A DNA stretch of 64,000 bases from Albifimbria verrucaria. Lineage: Eukaryota > Ascomycota > Sordariomycetes > Hypocreales > Stachybotryaceae. Below, piece by piece: positions 1-12,385 of this stretch (its first letter is position 1; each line of letters starts with the position of its first letter). The stretch spans positions 2,728,001 through 2,792,000 of the forward strand of contig JAHREC010000013.1 in assembly GCA_020081605.1 (NCBI GenBank). The letters run 5' to 3'. Made by a program: the position numbers and the translations under genes. The notes below the pieces were generated by a model. The model searched no databases, had not been told where the DNA came from, and was given only the letters and a program-made list of their open reading frames with translations.

Positions 1-1432
1 GCAGCGGGGTCCTGTAAGGCAGAGTGTGCAGAAGGTTGTTGTATTCCATAGCCTTGCGGAAGCGGAGGTAAGTGATCATGACAATGATCCAGGCAACGAA
101 CCCGGACATGGTGGAAATGTTCATAAACCAAGTAAAGACCTTGGCGCCAGAGTTGGAGACGTTCAGGTAGGACAGAAGACCAATGGACCAGGTGAAGAGG
201 ACGGCAATCCAGGGACGCCTGTCTTGGTCGTGCGTCCAAAGAAAGCGGGTGCTTGACCATTGAGAGACATGGAGTAGAGAACTCGGCTGCCAGAGTACAG
301 GAAGGAGTTACCGGCAGACCAGGCAGAAGTGAGAATGGCAGCGTTGATGATGTGGTTCAGAACGGGGATGCCGACCCTCTTGATACCAAGAACGAAGGGC
401 GAGGCACTGGCGTTCTTGGAGGCACCGAGCAGGCCCGGGTCGTCGTAAGGGACGAGGATTCCGATGATCAAAGACGAGATACCGTAAAAGATGGCAAGTC
501 GCCAGATGAAGCGGCGAGCAGCCTTGGGGATGTTGCGACGGGGGCAACGGTCTCACCGGCAGCAATGGCGATGAGCTCGGGAGAGGTAATGAAGGCGAAA
601 CCAGCGGAGATGAAGGCGTGCCAGTAGCCCAGGAAGTGGCCTGTCGCACCTGGCGCGTTATATTCGGTGAAGGCGCCGGGGTTCTCCCAGAAACTGAAGC
701 CGAGGACAAATGTCTGATTGGGGCCACCACCGAAGAAGATGACAACGCCAAGAATGATGAGACCACAGATGGTGATGAGCTTGATACTGGCAAACCAGAA
801 CTCGGCCTCACCAAAGAGTTGGACGGCGATGATGTTCAGCAACAACATGATGACCATGACAATGGTGATCCAAACGGCGATGTGTACGGGAGGGTCCCAA
901 TACTGAATGATGATACCGGCAGCGCTAGCCTCAGCGCCAACAAGCATAGCATAGGCGTACCAATAGTTCCAGCCACTGGCAAAGGCTAGACTGGGATCGA
1001 CGAAGCGGCCGACGAAGTAAGGAACAGTGATGCCGCGCATGGGCAAGTAGACGACCATCTCGGCCAGGTTGTTCATGATGCTCCAAACCAGCATCATCAT
1101 GGAGAGGTAGGCCATGAAGAGCGGAGCGGGCCCCGTCTCAGCGAGGATACCGCCGGAGCCAACGAAAAGACCGGTTCCAATGGCACCACCTATCGAAAAG
1201 AGCAATTGTTAGTCAGGGTGCCAAGCGCGGAGGGTAGCATTGCGACCGTTGGCGGGGAGAGGATGGCGCTTACCGAGGGCGAGGAACTGAATGTGCCTGC
1301 TCTTGAGGCCACGCTCGAGCTGGTCATGGCCGGCAGCGAGGTTGTATTCGGGGTTCTGGGTCGGAGAGAAGCGCCCTCGACGTCTGTGTGTGTCGGGGCG
1401 AGGCCGTCATCGTAAACCTTTTCCTTGGACAT
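1..1432 (-). CDS. AAT-family amino-acid permease, 3' end cut by window edge
   Basis: Plasma-membrane amino-acid/proton symporter of the yeast amino-acid transporter (AAT) family within the APC superfamily. The start is the ATG at 1432 (MSKEKVYDDG). One intron lies at 1273-1190 (GTAAGC...ATAG). Joining exons gives the family hallmark FLALGGAIGTGLFVGSG at the start of the first membrane segment, followed by several hydrophobic segments. Downstream come GWNYWYAYA and SPELIAIAAGETVAPRRNIP, the conserved segment before transmembrane helix 7. The reading frame is broken twice, at the G5 run 540-544 and at 217-218. In both places one added base restores the conserved family sequence. The gene runs off the left edge after roughly three quarters of the usual 500-560 residues. 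Substrate specificity cannot be assigned. The upstream region carries GATA-type sites. Confidence 0.88.
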
Positions 1433-2166
1433 GGTGGCGGGTGTTGTGTTGCCCCAGACGGGCAACTGGTGTAAGCCGTGAGTGAAGTCGGAGCAATGCG
1501 ATTGGCGCCTTGCGCTCCAGGCCGCGTGCGCAAATGCGACGGTTCTAGACGAGGGTCTCGCGATGAACCCAGTAGGAAGCGAGTTTGACGTCTAGGCTAG
1601 GCCAAGCCAAGATGCGAGTGAGAGGAGAGGAGAGGCGAGAGGAGAGGGAGGGAGAGAGAGAAACGGAGAAAGAGGGAAAGGATGAAATCGTCAGGTGGAA
1701 GAGAGAGGAGAGAAAATGGCCGTGAGGAAGGATTATGGATGGAGGAAGAAGAAGGAAAGGACCAGATGCAAAAGGCAGACAGGAAGAGGCAGGTGCAGAT
1801 CAGATGCCTTTTGTAGGTTGCCCTGCTCGCAGCAGCCAAGGCGGTTGGGCTTGGCCTCATTTTTAAAGTGGTGCAAGCGTTTGCGTCTGTCGCTATCAGT
1901 TTTGACGTTGTCGAAGCTTGTTGCGTCCAAGCACTGCGTGCCAAGGGCGAAGAGAGGTACCTACCTTAGTACCTACCATACTACGTTGTGCCGCGGGCAG
2001 GGGTACAGGGTACTGACGGGTGCGGTGAGGGGTCGAGTGCCGGGTACCTTGGGCGCTGCTGACGCGACGGGCCGGGGGCCAAGTACCGCATCGGGAAATC
2101 CACGGCCAAAGCAGGTTTTCGATACCTGGCGCTCGATTCAAGGCGTCCCCGCCCTTTTGACCCTTT

Positions 2167-2420
2167 TGATAAGAGGCGCTGAAGGTGCCGGGCTTGGAGG
2201 GGCCTCTAGGGGCCTCTAGGGCCTCTAGGGCCCTTACAGTAGGCTCCCACCATCGAGCTTGTGGGGTAACCCGATAAGCCACACCAAAACTCCGTGACAA
2301 ACGTAATGCAACGTAAGATGCCTGCAGGTTCGGTGGATGGATCGTCGGTGGTATTTCGGGTCTGATAACGAGCAGCGTCGACCGTCCCCTTGGCCTTACG
2401 ACGGACAGCCTTGGAGATAA
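2167..2420. promoter_or_regulatory. Cluster of HGATAR motifs upstream of the permease
   Basis: Four HGATAR-type motifs (TGATAAG 2167-2173, CGATAAG 2272-2278, TGATAA 2363-2368, AGATAA 2415-2420) lie 0.7-1.0 kb upstream of the permease ATG, all on the plus strand. HGATAR is the binding consensus of AreA/NIT2 nitrogen regulators, which control many fungal amino-acid permeases. The motif is short, so the cluster is suggestive only. Confidence 0.35.
2201..2231. repeat. Short tandem repeat, unit GGCCTCTAGG, three copies
   Basis: Two exact 10-bp copies and one 9-bp copy follow each other. The unit contains the palindrome CCTCTAGG-like core CTAG. No function inferred. Confidence 0.7.
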
Positions 2421-3373
2421 GCCGTCTCTGTGCTTACCCAGTCCCATCACCACGGAGTAAGTATGCCACCTAGGTAGGCACTCTGAGATTTTCTCCAAAA
2501 AGATTTTCTTGACAAAATAGAAAAAAATTACCCCAATTGTTTCCTCCTAGGCCACCCACCACCCATGTTTCCCTCTTACTCTCTCCCCAGGGTCTGACTA
2601 GGCTTGGCCTTGCTTGCCCTTGTTCTAGACCAACCCCGCCTTTTTTAACTCGCCTCGAATCTCCAAATTCTGACGGAGGCCCCGGTCCTAACACTCACTA
2701 CGCCCTAAGAGCCTGGCAATCACAACGAACTAACCATCGGTTACTTTCGGTCTATCGCAACCAACGTCGCCTCCACGAGTCACGTCCTCGCGCCTGTCGT
2801 CACTCATTCGTCGCCATTTGCCTCTCCCACGCAGCGGCAATTGTCGGCAAGAGCACGCTCTCCTCGACTCCCCACTCCACTCTCTCCAAACACCGCCTCG
2901 TAAATTCTCCGCACCAACGGGGTTCTCCAGGTTTTCATCGTGGAGAAGCCATCATCATCGTGGGAAAACAGTCTTGAGCCGTAGCCTACCGACGCTCGAC
3001 TCTCTCCTTTATCGGCTGTCCGCCTGGTTTGCGCCTTTCCTGTCGTGCTTCGACGCCGCCATCTACCTGGTCCAGGTCGACTTTTGCCTACTCTTCGGGC
3101 CTTCCCATGCCTCCACTCACGATCTCCGGTCCCGGCATCAAACCTCCGGCTCAGCCTTGCACGCCATACATTCTTTCCATTCTTCCTTGCCAAGCTTCAG
3201 GGGCCGATGCATAAGCATGCGCTTCGCCGTGGGTCTTTTGCGATTCTAGCCGCAGCATCTCGAGTCTAGCCCGGTCTTTGCGCTTTCACCCCAGAGCTGC
3301 ACCACCGGAAACTACCCGAGCGAGACCGGCAACTTCTGCTATCACCTCTCCACAAGCTACCACTAGTGCGACG

Positions 3374-3448
3374 ATGGCTTCTTATGTCGCTTACTTGCGG
3401 GTGAGATTACATATAACGTCACTGCTGAATTCCATTTTGCAACAGTAA
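3374..3448 (+). other. Possible orphan first exon
   Basis: After the C/T-rich leader an ATG at 3374 begins MASYVAYLR. It is followed by a plausible intron (GTGAGA at 3401 to CAACAG at 3446, with a GCTGAAT branch-like site). The next codon after that acceptor is TAA. Composition then turns AT-richer with no gene. This may be the 5' end of a gene truncated by rearrangement or broken by an indel, or chance. I cannot name a family. Confidence 0.2.
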
Positions 3449-4611
3449 CCTGCTCCAAGTCCTGTCCATTGTATCAAACATGCCATTGCATTGGTTTTAC
3501 CGGCTTACCATGCGACTACCCTACAGTCCCGTATACGACTTCCGACCCTCGAGTCCCAGCTCGGACGGCTGAAGAATCGCAAAACATGAGCACCATTGCC
3601 TTCTTCAGATCATTGTTTATACAGGGACGAAAAAATTGAAGTTGAAGGCTTCATCTGTTTCTTATCATCCAATATAAAGGTTCCATTATATGGCCTCAAT
3701 ACCCATTTACATCACCACCATCCCGAATCACTCGAAGTGGCTTGTTGCACGAGCCATGGGGTCTTCAGCTTATTGTTATTACACGTTGCAAAATGATCCA
3801 AGTGAGCCACTCATGTCCTAGGGCAACAGCTCAAAACCCTAGGGATAAATGTCCCTATGGTGGACAATGAAGGCTGGCGTATGAGGCTGCCGTGGCCATG
3901 ATCTTGCCGCAATCTTGTGCGATAACCATCGCCCAGGAAGCAATTTCATTTCCACAACCATTTCACTTTCATCAACTTCACTCTCGTCTCGCCACTCAAC
4001 CCCATAGATATACCACGCAAAGATGGCAGACGCAATACGCCTGGACAATCTGCCGATGGCTTTCCTATTGGTGAACGCATATCAAGGGTATTTAAACGCA
4101 AGAAGGCCAGCAAGCCATCAAGCAGCAAGCCTGAATAGACCCCTGGAATTTGTTATTGATTTCGACAACTTTACTTATAGAGGGAGACATGATCACTAAG
4201 ACTTAAATCGGGCTCTCCATAAGTACCCGGCTGGGTATTGAGAAATATTTTTGGACACAATTCCTTGGACATATCAACAATTCGCGGCAGCTTGGCAATG
4301 GCAAGAATGGGGCCATAGAAAGAATGCACTCAAAACAAAATAGTACAGACATGCTAGTTAAAGGTAAAGCGCGTAGTGGTGTCGTAGGTTGTACGAATGC
4401 CTTCCTCCCAATCAACTCTCAAGTTTGTTGCTTCTACTTCCAGTAGCTGCCAGGAAAATAGCACAAACTCATTCTCGTGGGAAGAAGCAGCCAACTATGT
4501 GCCAGAGGCAGCCATTGGGGATCACCACCTAAGCCAAAACCAAAAGATCCAGCAATAGCGGCTTTTCTATATACATACCCCGATATCCAGCTATATGACT
4601 CTGACATCTAG

Positions 4612-5380
4612 GTCCTTAGCAAGTCACCCTTACCAAGGCCAGGGCCTTGCCTCATGACACTCTGGTTATGTCACTGCCTCGTAGTAGCGAGTTTGTACTC
4701 GGTTTATAGCTCTACTTTCTCGATCCTCCACTGTTGTATCACTCCATTTGAGGAAGCCTGAATAGGTCCATTCAACAGAGGTTCCTTCCTGATTTTGAGG
4801 AGTTTTAACCATAGATGATGAATACGCCCTGCTAGAAAGTTTCTAGCAAGCAGCACTTCATCAAAATCGGTGACATAGTGATGGATTTCCAGCTGTTTAA
4901 TATAGTTGTTTAACTACGCCTTCCACTGCTGTAACTTAGCGTATGACCTGCCTGAGTATTTTCCCGGTGAGTCGGTTCCTCTAGTATTAACACGGGCTTT
5001 CCCGCGTCGCTGAATCTTCGTGGAGACTTTATTGCAATCCCCGATGAATTCGAATCTGATCGTCGTCTTCGGTTTCTTCCCGATGGAGTTGTTTCTGGTA
5101 CTACGATAGGGGTGGCTTGAAGCATCTTTATGTCCACTTCTACCTCGCGAATTCTCCGCTCAAGCTTAGCGTATTCCCTAGCAGCTATTGCCTGCCGCAG
5201 CTGTTCCTCGAGTACCTGCTTACACGCCATGGCCACCATTTCCATAGAGGATGCTGGCATCTCTGGATTATCACCTAGCAATTACAGTAGTGATATCGAA
5301 TTAGCTGGCGGGTTGCTGAGAGGTAACGTGAGGTTCTCAGCGCCTTCGGTGATATCTTCGTAGTTGCCCATGTTGCCCAT
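4612..5380 (-). mobile_element. Degenerate LTR-retrotransposon gag-like remnant
   Basis: Reading down from an ATG at 5380 (MGNMGNYEDITEG) the frame meets a TAA at about 5283. The same frame then continues at once as LLGDNPEMPASSMEM and EEQLRQAIAAREYAKLE, a charged coiled-coil segment typical of retroelement gag proteins. The stop fits a CAA-to-TAA change. Further down, other frames hold DEVLLARNFLAGRIHHLWLK and FLKWSDTTVEDRESRAIN, which resemble the continuation of gag shifted by indels. No reverse transcriptase, integrase or clear LTR was found, so this is a fragment. Assignment to Ty1/copia or Ty3/gypsy is not possible by eye. Confidence 0.45.
4831..4847. repeat. Perfect 8-bp inverted repeat inside the gag remnant
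   Basis: GCTAGAAA and TTTCTAGC are separated by one base. It may be chance within the decayed element. Confidence 0.5.
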
Positions 5381-6834
5381 ATTGGCTATCTGACGGTCCC
5401 TTGCCTTGAAAAAGGAAGAAGGAGTTGAAAGGGATCAGCCGGCCCATGCCACACCAGTCATGCAAGGAGCGACAGCACAGTCAACGCACAAGGGAGTCTC
5501 GGCGGGCTCGCTGTTGAATAGCAGATGCTAGAAAAATAGACAGAGAAGCAGTAGTGGCTTGATTGACAGTCAAGTGGCAAGCTGACTAGATGACTGGACA
5601 ACTAGATTAACCCCTTGATCCTCCACTTCCCAGGGACAAAGCCCCTGGTTTTTAGGCATTCCAAGCTCTTTAGGTTTTGTCAGAGGCAGCCGCAGCCTGC
5701 TAATATGCTTGTTGATTGCAGTAAACTAGCTGCGAAGCCCTGTAAAGTTTGTGGCTTGGTAGAAATTATTGGGTCTCGAACTCGAAGACGCCGGATGCAT
5801 CTGTCTCAGTCGTGGCCAGCATCTGCGTGGACTTACCCTAGAGATTTGTCATAACTGGGATCCAAGGTAGGTAGGTTCCCATGACAGTATGTCAGTAACA
5901 AGAATTCCGTGGGCAGCGGTTGGGAGCTTTGAGTTACATCTTTGGCCTTTCCCAACGATGAGGACAGATTCATGATATGGGAAATCTCCTCAAACGCCTA
6001 TTGCAATGCTGGAAAATCGTATCACCATTTTCGAGATGTTCATAAAATATTCCTTTTTTGTTTACTTATAAACACTTGTTATATTTATTCACCATTTTCT
6101 TTCGCAATGAAATGTTGGACCTGTACCAACTGCGATTTCCTACAATGTCTTTGCAGCAGGTAGGCCGCTGAAACGAGGTTTTACGGAGCGGAAGAGAACT
6201 CCCATTATGCTAGGCTTGATCCAAGCCAAGAAGTAGCTGTGTGCTGAAACAGTCTGTGTTTGGTAAGACTGTCCAACAGCCTCTTCCAAAGTCCTCAGGT
6301 GAGCAGCTGGCTCGCATAGTAGAAGATAGCTGTCTTGAGTTTGACGCCACTTTTGGCACATCACGAGAATATCTATCTGAAGTGTATTTACCTGATCCAT
6401 ATCCATGATGTTCTAACGTCTCTATGAAGCGTGAAGTTTGGTTCCTGAGTATCTAGAGAAACTCTAGTCCCCTTAATAAGACTCAACAGATGTCATCCCG
6501 GGTTCTCATCGCTAGAGAACCTTTGCTGGCGATGTTACTGATATATCGATATCGAGAAACGCAATTGTGACTATGTAAAATAAAAAGATCGAGCTTTGAA
6601 AACAACATATCATTGGTGATTCGATCGTGGATGGTACGGTGCGAGAAATACGTAGATCGTTCGTTTCAAGCTTCGGCGAAATATCCATGGTCTCGTGGGT
6701 GGACCTATCTGGCTATCCGGTGTCTGCTTTTCTTTAATTAGCCGACAGCTTGTTTCGATTAGCATTGTTTCGTGTCTTTGTTTAATGACATGTTATTAAC
6801 ATTCGATGTTACGATAAAGTTAGGCGTTAACGTT

Positions 6835-6859
6835 AGCCAGCATTGGTTTAATGCTGGCT
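6835..6859. repeat. Perfect 10-bp inverted repeat
   Basis: AGCCAGCATT (6835-6844) and AATGCTGGCT (6850-6859) flank the spacer GGTTT. A second, imperfect palindrome around TTAACGTTA lies directly upstream (6824-6837). It sits in AT-rich gene-free DNA. It could be a hairpin or the remnant of a small inverted-repeat element. Confidence 0.6.
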
Positions 6860-9800
6860 CGGCCGATATGGCGTCCCACAGCAACGGTACAGTGTTCTAA
6901 TCGCAAGTATGGTGCCATAGACGGCATCGGTATGAGAGCGGAAGTCCAATCGTACGTGAACCTGACCTGGGTCTTGAAACATTCAGAGTCTTGCACTGTC
7001 GAGCTCGATCAGACGAGGCATAGCGAGGCCTTGTAAACCTGTTGAACCGTTTGTATTCACTCATGAAGATAGAATGTCTTACAAGTAAGTTTGTTCTTTA
7101 GACGACGAGGCGGCTTAGACAAGACCCGGCCGGGCTTTTCGTATCAACATCTCGGTCCTAGATCAAACCACATCTTGTACCTTCGGGTCCGGAGTGGGGC
7201 TAGTGCCAAAGCGCTGGCCCGAGTACGTCGCCGATCTCCCGAGTTCCCGGCCGGCTTGTTTCTCTGATTTAGGTCGTGCATCTATCGGTGTTTCGTATCC
7301 GAAATTGAAATATGCCCTAATAATATCTGAGGATCATAAAGAAACATATTTGTGTCTTGCTGTTCGAATAAAACCGTTCCACATTTGTACGGTCTTTTAT
7401 CCTCGTGATATTCCGAATGACGACAATATTTAAACGGAGAACCACAATATAGCCTGTAGTATAGCCTAGATAATGTTGATGATGAAAGGAATAGACGTAC
7501 TCTTGATAAAATTAGCATGTCTAAAACACAATCGTCCTAGTGATAGCATGACTTGAGAAAATAGGTAATGAAGTGCTCGTGATTACGAAACAGTGACAGC
7601 ATTGCTCAAATCCTTCACCACTTTGCCGGATATTTTTTCTTGGTCTTTGATCTACAACAGCATTACAGAAGTCCATGAGAAATGCCATGGCCAGATGTGC
7701 TCGAGATCTGCATGATTGCCCTCCATCACGGCTGGCGATCTTGCAGGTCTGACTATTTTTGAAAGAAGTGGGTTCTGAAGTTAGTATATGATGCAATTGA
7801 TTCCACTGCAGGTGTGCCCCAAGTGAGTAATCGATTTTATACCACATGTAACGTACGGTACCCTTTCCCAACCATGTACTTGATGTCGCGAGTCAAGATT
7901 CAGGATATAGCCTGTCGCGGTACATCTGGAAAAGTTTCCCAGTCAATATCCCTGGCGAACCACCATCATGAAAAAGTACAAGCTGAGCAGATATTGAACC
8001 GGCAGGCAATGAAGTGAAACCGGGCAAAAGGCGGAAACTAGCCCTAAGCAAGCCACTAACTTCTACTGTACTGAATGCTTGGAACGATCCTAGTCTGATC
8101 AACGTTTGATCCTAGGAAGTTGCAGCACAGGATATTTATCTCCGCATGACCGAGAGTAATTTCCGACCGCAGTCATCATGAATTTGATATGTACACGGTG
8201 AGATCTCTACATCGGTTGGGCATCAATCTGCTTGGACGAAAATCAACCCGACGGCGCCGATACGGTAAGATTAAGCCAAGGCGAGGTTTCTCCTCAAGTA
8301 GTCCAGAGAGACTCAGAACTCGACGTCATTTGCGCTGATAATAAACATGGCTTGCCGAAGTTCTCCAGTCTTTGTAGTGGTTTTGGAGAGGCAGACACGT
8401 CGATCAGAAGATGTAGTGCCAAATCAGCTCTCGGGAGCATTCCACAGGCTTTTGAAAACCCCCAAACCTAGGAGTTTTAAAAGATCACATGGATCGCCTG
8501 CTTGTAACTATGGTCATTCCAGCATCGACTGTGGTATTTAGTAGTGGACGACTGTTATTACCCATTCCGGATATTTCATCTGCTGGCCTTGTCCTAAACC
8601 AGCCCCAGGCTCAAGTCTAATACCGGCATAAATACAACGACATCACCCATTGTTGTCAGGAAATGTTACCGGGTGTTTGAGTCTCACAGCAGCAATGTTT
8701 CTGGCTGTTCCTCGTTTCCGAAGCCGCCGGGGAACAGGACGGGAATCGGCATAGAAATCCACGTGTATAGCTAATTGTTTCTCGGCGCTTTGGCCAACTT
8801 CAAGTGCCATCCACTCTCGTAAAAGGACCAATACTTGGGTTCATCCAATAAAGGAAGCATTTCTGATAATGAATCAGTGTTTGTGAAACTCCAATAGTTA
8901 TGCGTCGTGGATTCAGAGACGGAGGCGGTTTTCAGCAATGGCCTGCGGAGCAAAAGCTCCGAAGAGCCTAAAAAACACGACGAATGCCTTTGGCTAATGT
9001 CTGATGTACCTACCGTATACAGCTTCACAGACCACTGAAAAGAGTCGACCCCGGACCCGTAGCAATCGTCAGCATGTGCCCCGCTTGGTGGAAAGAAAAA
9101 TCCGAGTATCACAGTACAGCAGCAGGTGAAGAACGTTTTGATGAGGGTGGTGGGTGTGCCTGGGCGTTCTAGACCTTGGATACCGACATCCAATACCGTG
9201 GCTGAGATAGCCTGGCTTGGAAGATCCGGTGCATTGCAAGGGATCGAGCTTGCAAGCCTCAGGGTGCCGTGAGATGTTTCAAGAAAAGCCACAGCTCGTG
9301 CTGAATGATTCGTAGTGGCATCAGGGACACTTGGCAAGGACAATTAAGCTACCACAGATACGGCATTCCAAATAAGCATGCGCAGGGTCGTTGGTGGGGT
9401 GTGTCAAAGCAGGTTGTTATGCGTGTGAAGGTGGAGTCGGCATCAGTCAAAAGGGCTTTTGAAGGATCACTTTCTGAAGCCACAAGAGAGCAGGACAGCA
9501 GCACCTTTTTGGGCATGTATCGTGGGGACAAGATTGAAAACCTGCTTGTCAGTTGTCGTCATATTCATGTCACCTTGCTGCGTATGGGGTTGGCAGCGGA
9601 GGCCACATCGGAAGTCGACTCCGACGCCCTTTTCACCAATGAGCAATGGAAAGCATTTTGCACAACGGGGCGGAAACCGATATGTGGTTTTTCCTTCTTT
9701 TTTCGGTCTCAACTCACATGTACAATCGTGAGGATGCAGGGTCTGTGTGCTCTCATACTGTAACATCTCACCGTTGCGTGCACAGACTCCATCTGCGTAG

Positions 9801-10283
9801 GCTCGCACTGGAGGAATTGATAGGAATAGTCTTGTGTAGCCTTTGCTACCACCGGAGGATGCTCCGTGTTTCCACCGACGAGACGGCCCCAAGCCACGGC
9901 GTAGATCATGGTGTGTGCTTTGACTAGGCAACTAGGCACCAGCCTGGCGAATGTTCTAACGGATTTCCATTCCTCCAGAGCAAGAAGCGAGAATGGGAAC
10001 CTCGTGTTCTTGTCATGCAGGAAATCTTTGCGGGCAGATCAACCAAATGCAGTCGGCCTAATTACGCCCACATGTTCTTCGTCATTATTCAATGGCCGAG
10101 ACAGGGTGGGTCACATCGTTCCTTTCTAGCGAACCACGAAACAAAAACATTAGAAGCCTGAGGTGTTCTGCATAGGATTAGGGCGGGGATCTTTGGCGTG
10201 CCAGTAACGGCTTTTTAGTTGGTGGGGTTGAGGCAAACCGCTTCTAAGACTCGGCCGCGCAATGGAACACCGTTTGACCACGA

Positions 10284-10366
10284 GGGAGGCAAAAGAAGGG
10301 GCCAAAAAGAAAAAAAGAAGAGAAAAGAAGGAGTGGAAGACAACAGAAGAAGAAGAAGAAGACAAC
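10284..10366 (+). repeat. Purine-rich low-complexity tract
   Basis: The tract is dominated by GAAAAG and GAAGAA units, ending in a GAA microsatellite. No gene seen. Confidence 0.6.
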
Positions 10367-11594
10367 GAGCCCAAACACATGGCTTAGGCTGGAATAGTCA
10401 TCGTGCGGCTACCGGCGATGGATGCAGGAGCCTTCGGAATGGCAAGGATCTCCCTGGTTTCCTTTCTTTCTCTTTCTCTTCCCAGCTGGAAGGAACCAGA
10501 TAAAATTGGCCGATAGAAGCTGAGAGCCGGAGAGGTTTCGCACTAGGCCTAGCCAGGGACGGGGGGCGGCATCGTACTGCCATCGTGGGGAGAGACCAGA
10601 CGATGGCTTGACTTGAAGGGTCAGAAAATCCAGTTAGACAATGTGGGTTTGAGTGCTGAACGCTCAGTGCGGTGAGAGACCGAGGTCGATAACTTAGTTC
10701 CGCCAAGGCGAGTGCGTATAAGCTGGAAACATGGCGGTTCCTGGTGATGCACAAGCCTCACTGCGGCTATGGCTATGGCGACGATTAGGACTAGTATCAC
10801 TAAGACAGACGACGCATTTAGCAGCTCGACTGCGTAGAAATGGACTGGGCTCGTTTGGGGCAATAGTGCGCGCTCACAACGTTTAATAGCGGGATGGTGC
10901 ATAACGCAAGACCCTTGGAGGAGGGGGTCGATTCCAGGGACTGCAATGTCGGGTCCACGATCGCCTGTCCGTGCATCATTAGCGTGGCTGCATGTGGTCG
11001 CAGTAGAGCAGGCCGTGGCAGATGGAGAATGACAGAATAAAGCTGGCCATGGATGGAGGACGGTTGGTTGCGTGGTCGAGATTGCTCCATGCTGGAGGAC
11101 GGGGCCAGGCGGAAAGAATTAAAAAAAGCGGATCTCGATTGGGAAATGGGACTCGTTTTGTAAGCGCTGCCTTGCCGCTCGGGCCTATCAAGTAGTCTAT
11201 GGAGCTTTTGCTCCGAGCACCTTGGCTACTGTTCTAAATGGTTCAGACACAGCACGACCACCATGTTGGAGATGCGGGTGCACACGATTTTATCTGTCAA
11301 AATAGCTCGCTCAATCCCAGGAGGGGGATTGTCGGTGTCCCACCCTGTCTCTGCCTGCTGTAGCCGTTGCCCTACGGTGGTGCCCTGTATCGCAGGCCAA
11401 TGTGCCCAACTTCCACCACAGGACGTCGCATATGCCTGTTTCCAGTTCACTTCTTGCCACGAGCTTCGTTATCCTCTTCGTTTTCCTGCCCCTCCTCCTT
11501 GGAAGAGCCCACTGCTGGTACCACCGCAGCTACAGTTAGCCGCAACTGGTGGGCTGGGCGTGCAGAGCCGTTGCGGGTGTGGCGTGGGCGTGGC

Positions 11595-11618
11595 CAGTAC
11601 CAGTACCAGTACCAGTAC
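11595..11618 (+). repeat. CAGTAC hexanucleotide repeat, four copies
   Basis: Four exact consecutive CAGTAC units in gene-free DNA. They cause artificial Gln-Tyr repeats in overlapping open frames. Confidence 0.8.
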
Positions 11619-12385
11619 CTGTCATACATTCTGTCGTCTTTTCTGTGCCTTTTGCTCAGTCGCCTTGACTTCCATCCGTTGCGTATCCCTCCGCCTCCGC
11701 CTCCGGTTCCTGGTCCCTGGCCGTGGCAAAACAACCGACCGTTTCTTGGTGTACCTTTGGCCTTTGCCTTGCCTTGCCCTTCCCTTTTTCCTTACTCTTC
11801 CTTGGCACCCATGAGCAAAACCCCTCCAAACACTTCACCCCTATATCAGCCCTATCCGGTCGGGCCCATTTCCGGGCATCGTCACTACCCGCTAGAGAGG
11901 ACATACCGGTCGAAGACCTCCGCCGCTCCCTCCTCTTCCTGCTCCTGTTCCTTATACATGACAAAGCAAGGACCAGCTCTGTCCATGTTTCCTTTGCGGG
12001 AAACTCATCCTCTAATGTTCCGCGATCTCCTCTGTACTTTCAAGCAGGTTGAAGGCTCGGGCTGAGTTTCACGACGATAAATGTGCACGGAGCATACGGC
12101 TGAATGCCCAGTCTGCGGGAAAGATTACCTTATCTATGTGGTCTTTTGTCACGAGTTCCATGCTCCCTCCTCGTCTGCCCTCGAGGAACCACTGTCATCC
12201 GGGACGAGATGCGCGAAGGACAGTGTCCTAGCCCCGTGTGTCCAAATAGCTTGAGAGGCGGATGCCAGGTTATGTAACCTATCGACAAAGGGAAAACTCA
12301 TACAATTCTCTGGACACATCACGACGCTGCCGAGGCTACTTCCTCGTCTGTCTTTCAAGACAAGACACCTTCGATGGCGCCGCTC

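Larger units (their letters stand above)
1433..3373. other. Intergenic: permease promoter and a pyrimidine-rich leader
   Basis: No supported gene. 1612-1690 is a purine-rich (GGAGAGAGA-type) tract, i.e. CT-rich on the permease sense strand, as is usual in fungal promoters and leaders. From about 2540 to 3370 the plus strand is C/T-rich with many CTCTCC runs, resembling a long fungal 5' leader. Open frames here have low-complexity composition and no recognisable domain. Confidence 0.5.
3449..12385. other. Gene-poor region
   Basis: I find no intact gene in these 9 kb. The left part (to about 8.6 kb) is AT-richer, with only short open frames, and contains the gag remnant at 4.6-5.4 kb. 8.6-10.1 kb has open frames up to 190 codons without recognisable motifs. 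10.2-12.1 kb has low-complexity purine or pyrimidine tracts whose open frames look like composition artefacts. Confidence 0.5.

Noticed and set aside
8771..9343. 190-codon open frame, minus strand
   Set aside because: No motif, no intron signals, and no recognisable family; not enough support to call a gene.
11263..12065. Open frames of 183 and 232 codons, plus strand
   Set aside because: They overlap each other in different frames, consist of C/T-rich low-complexity sequence and the CAGTAC repeat, and show no domain.
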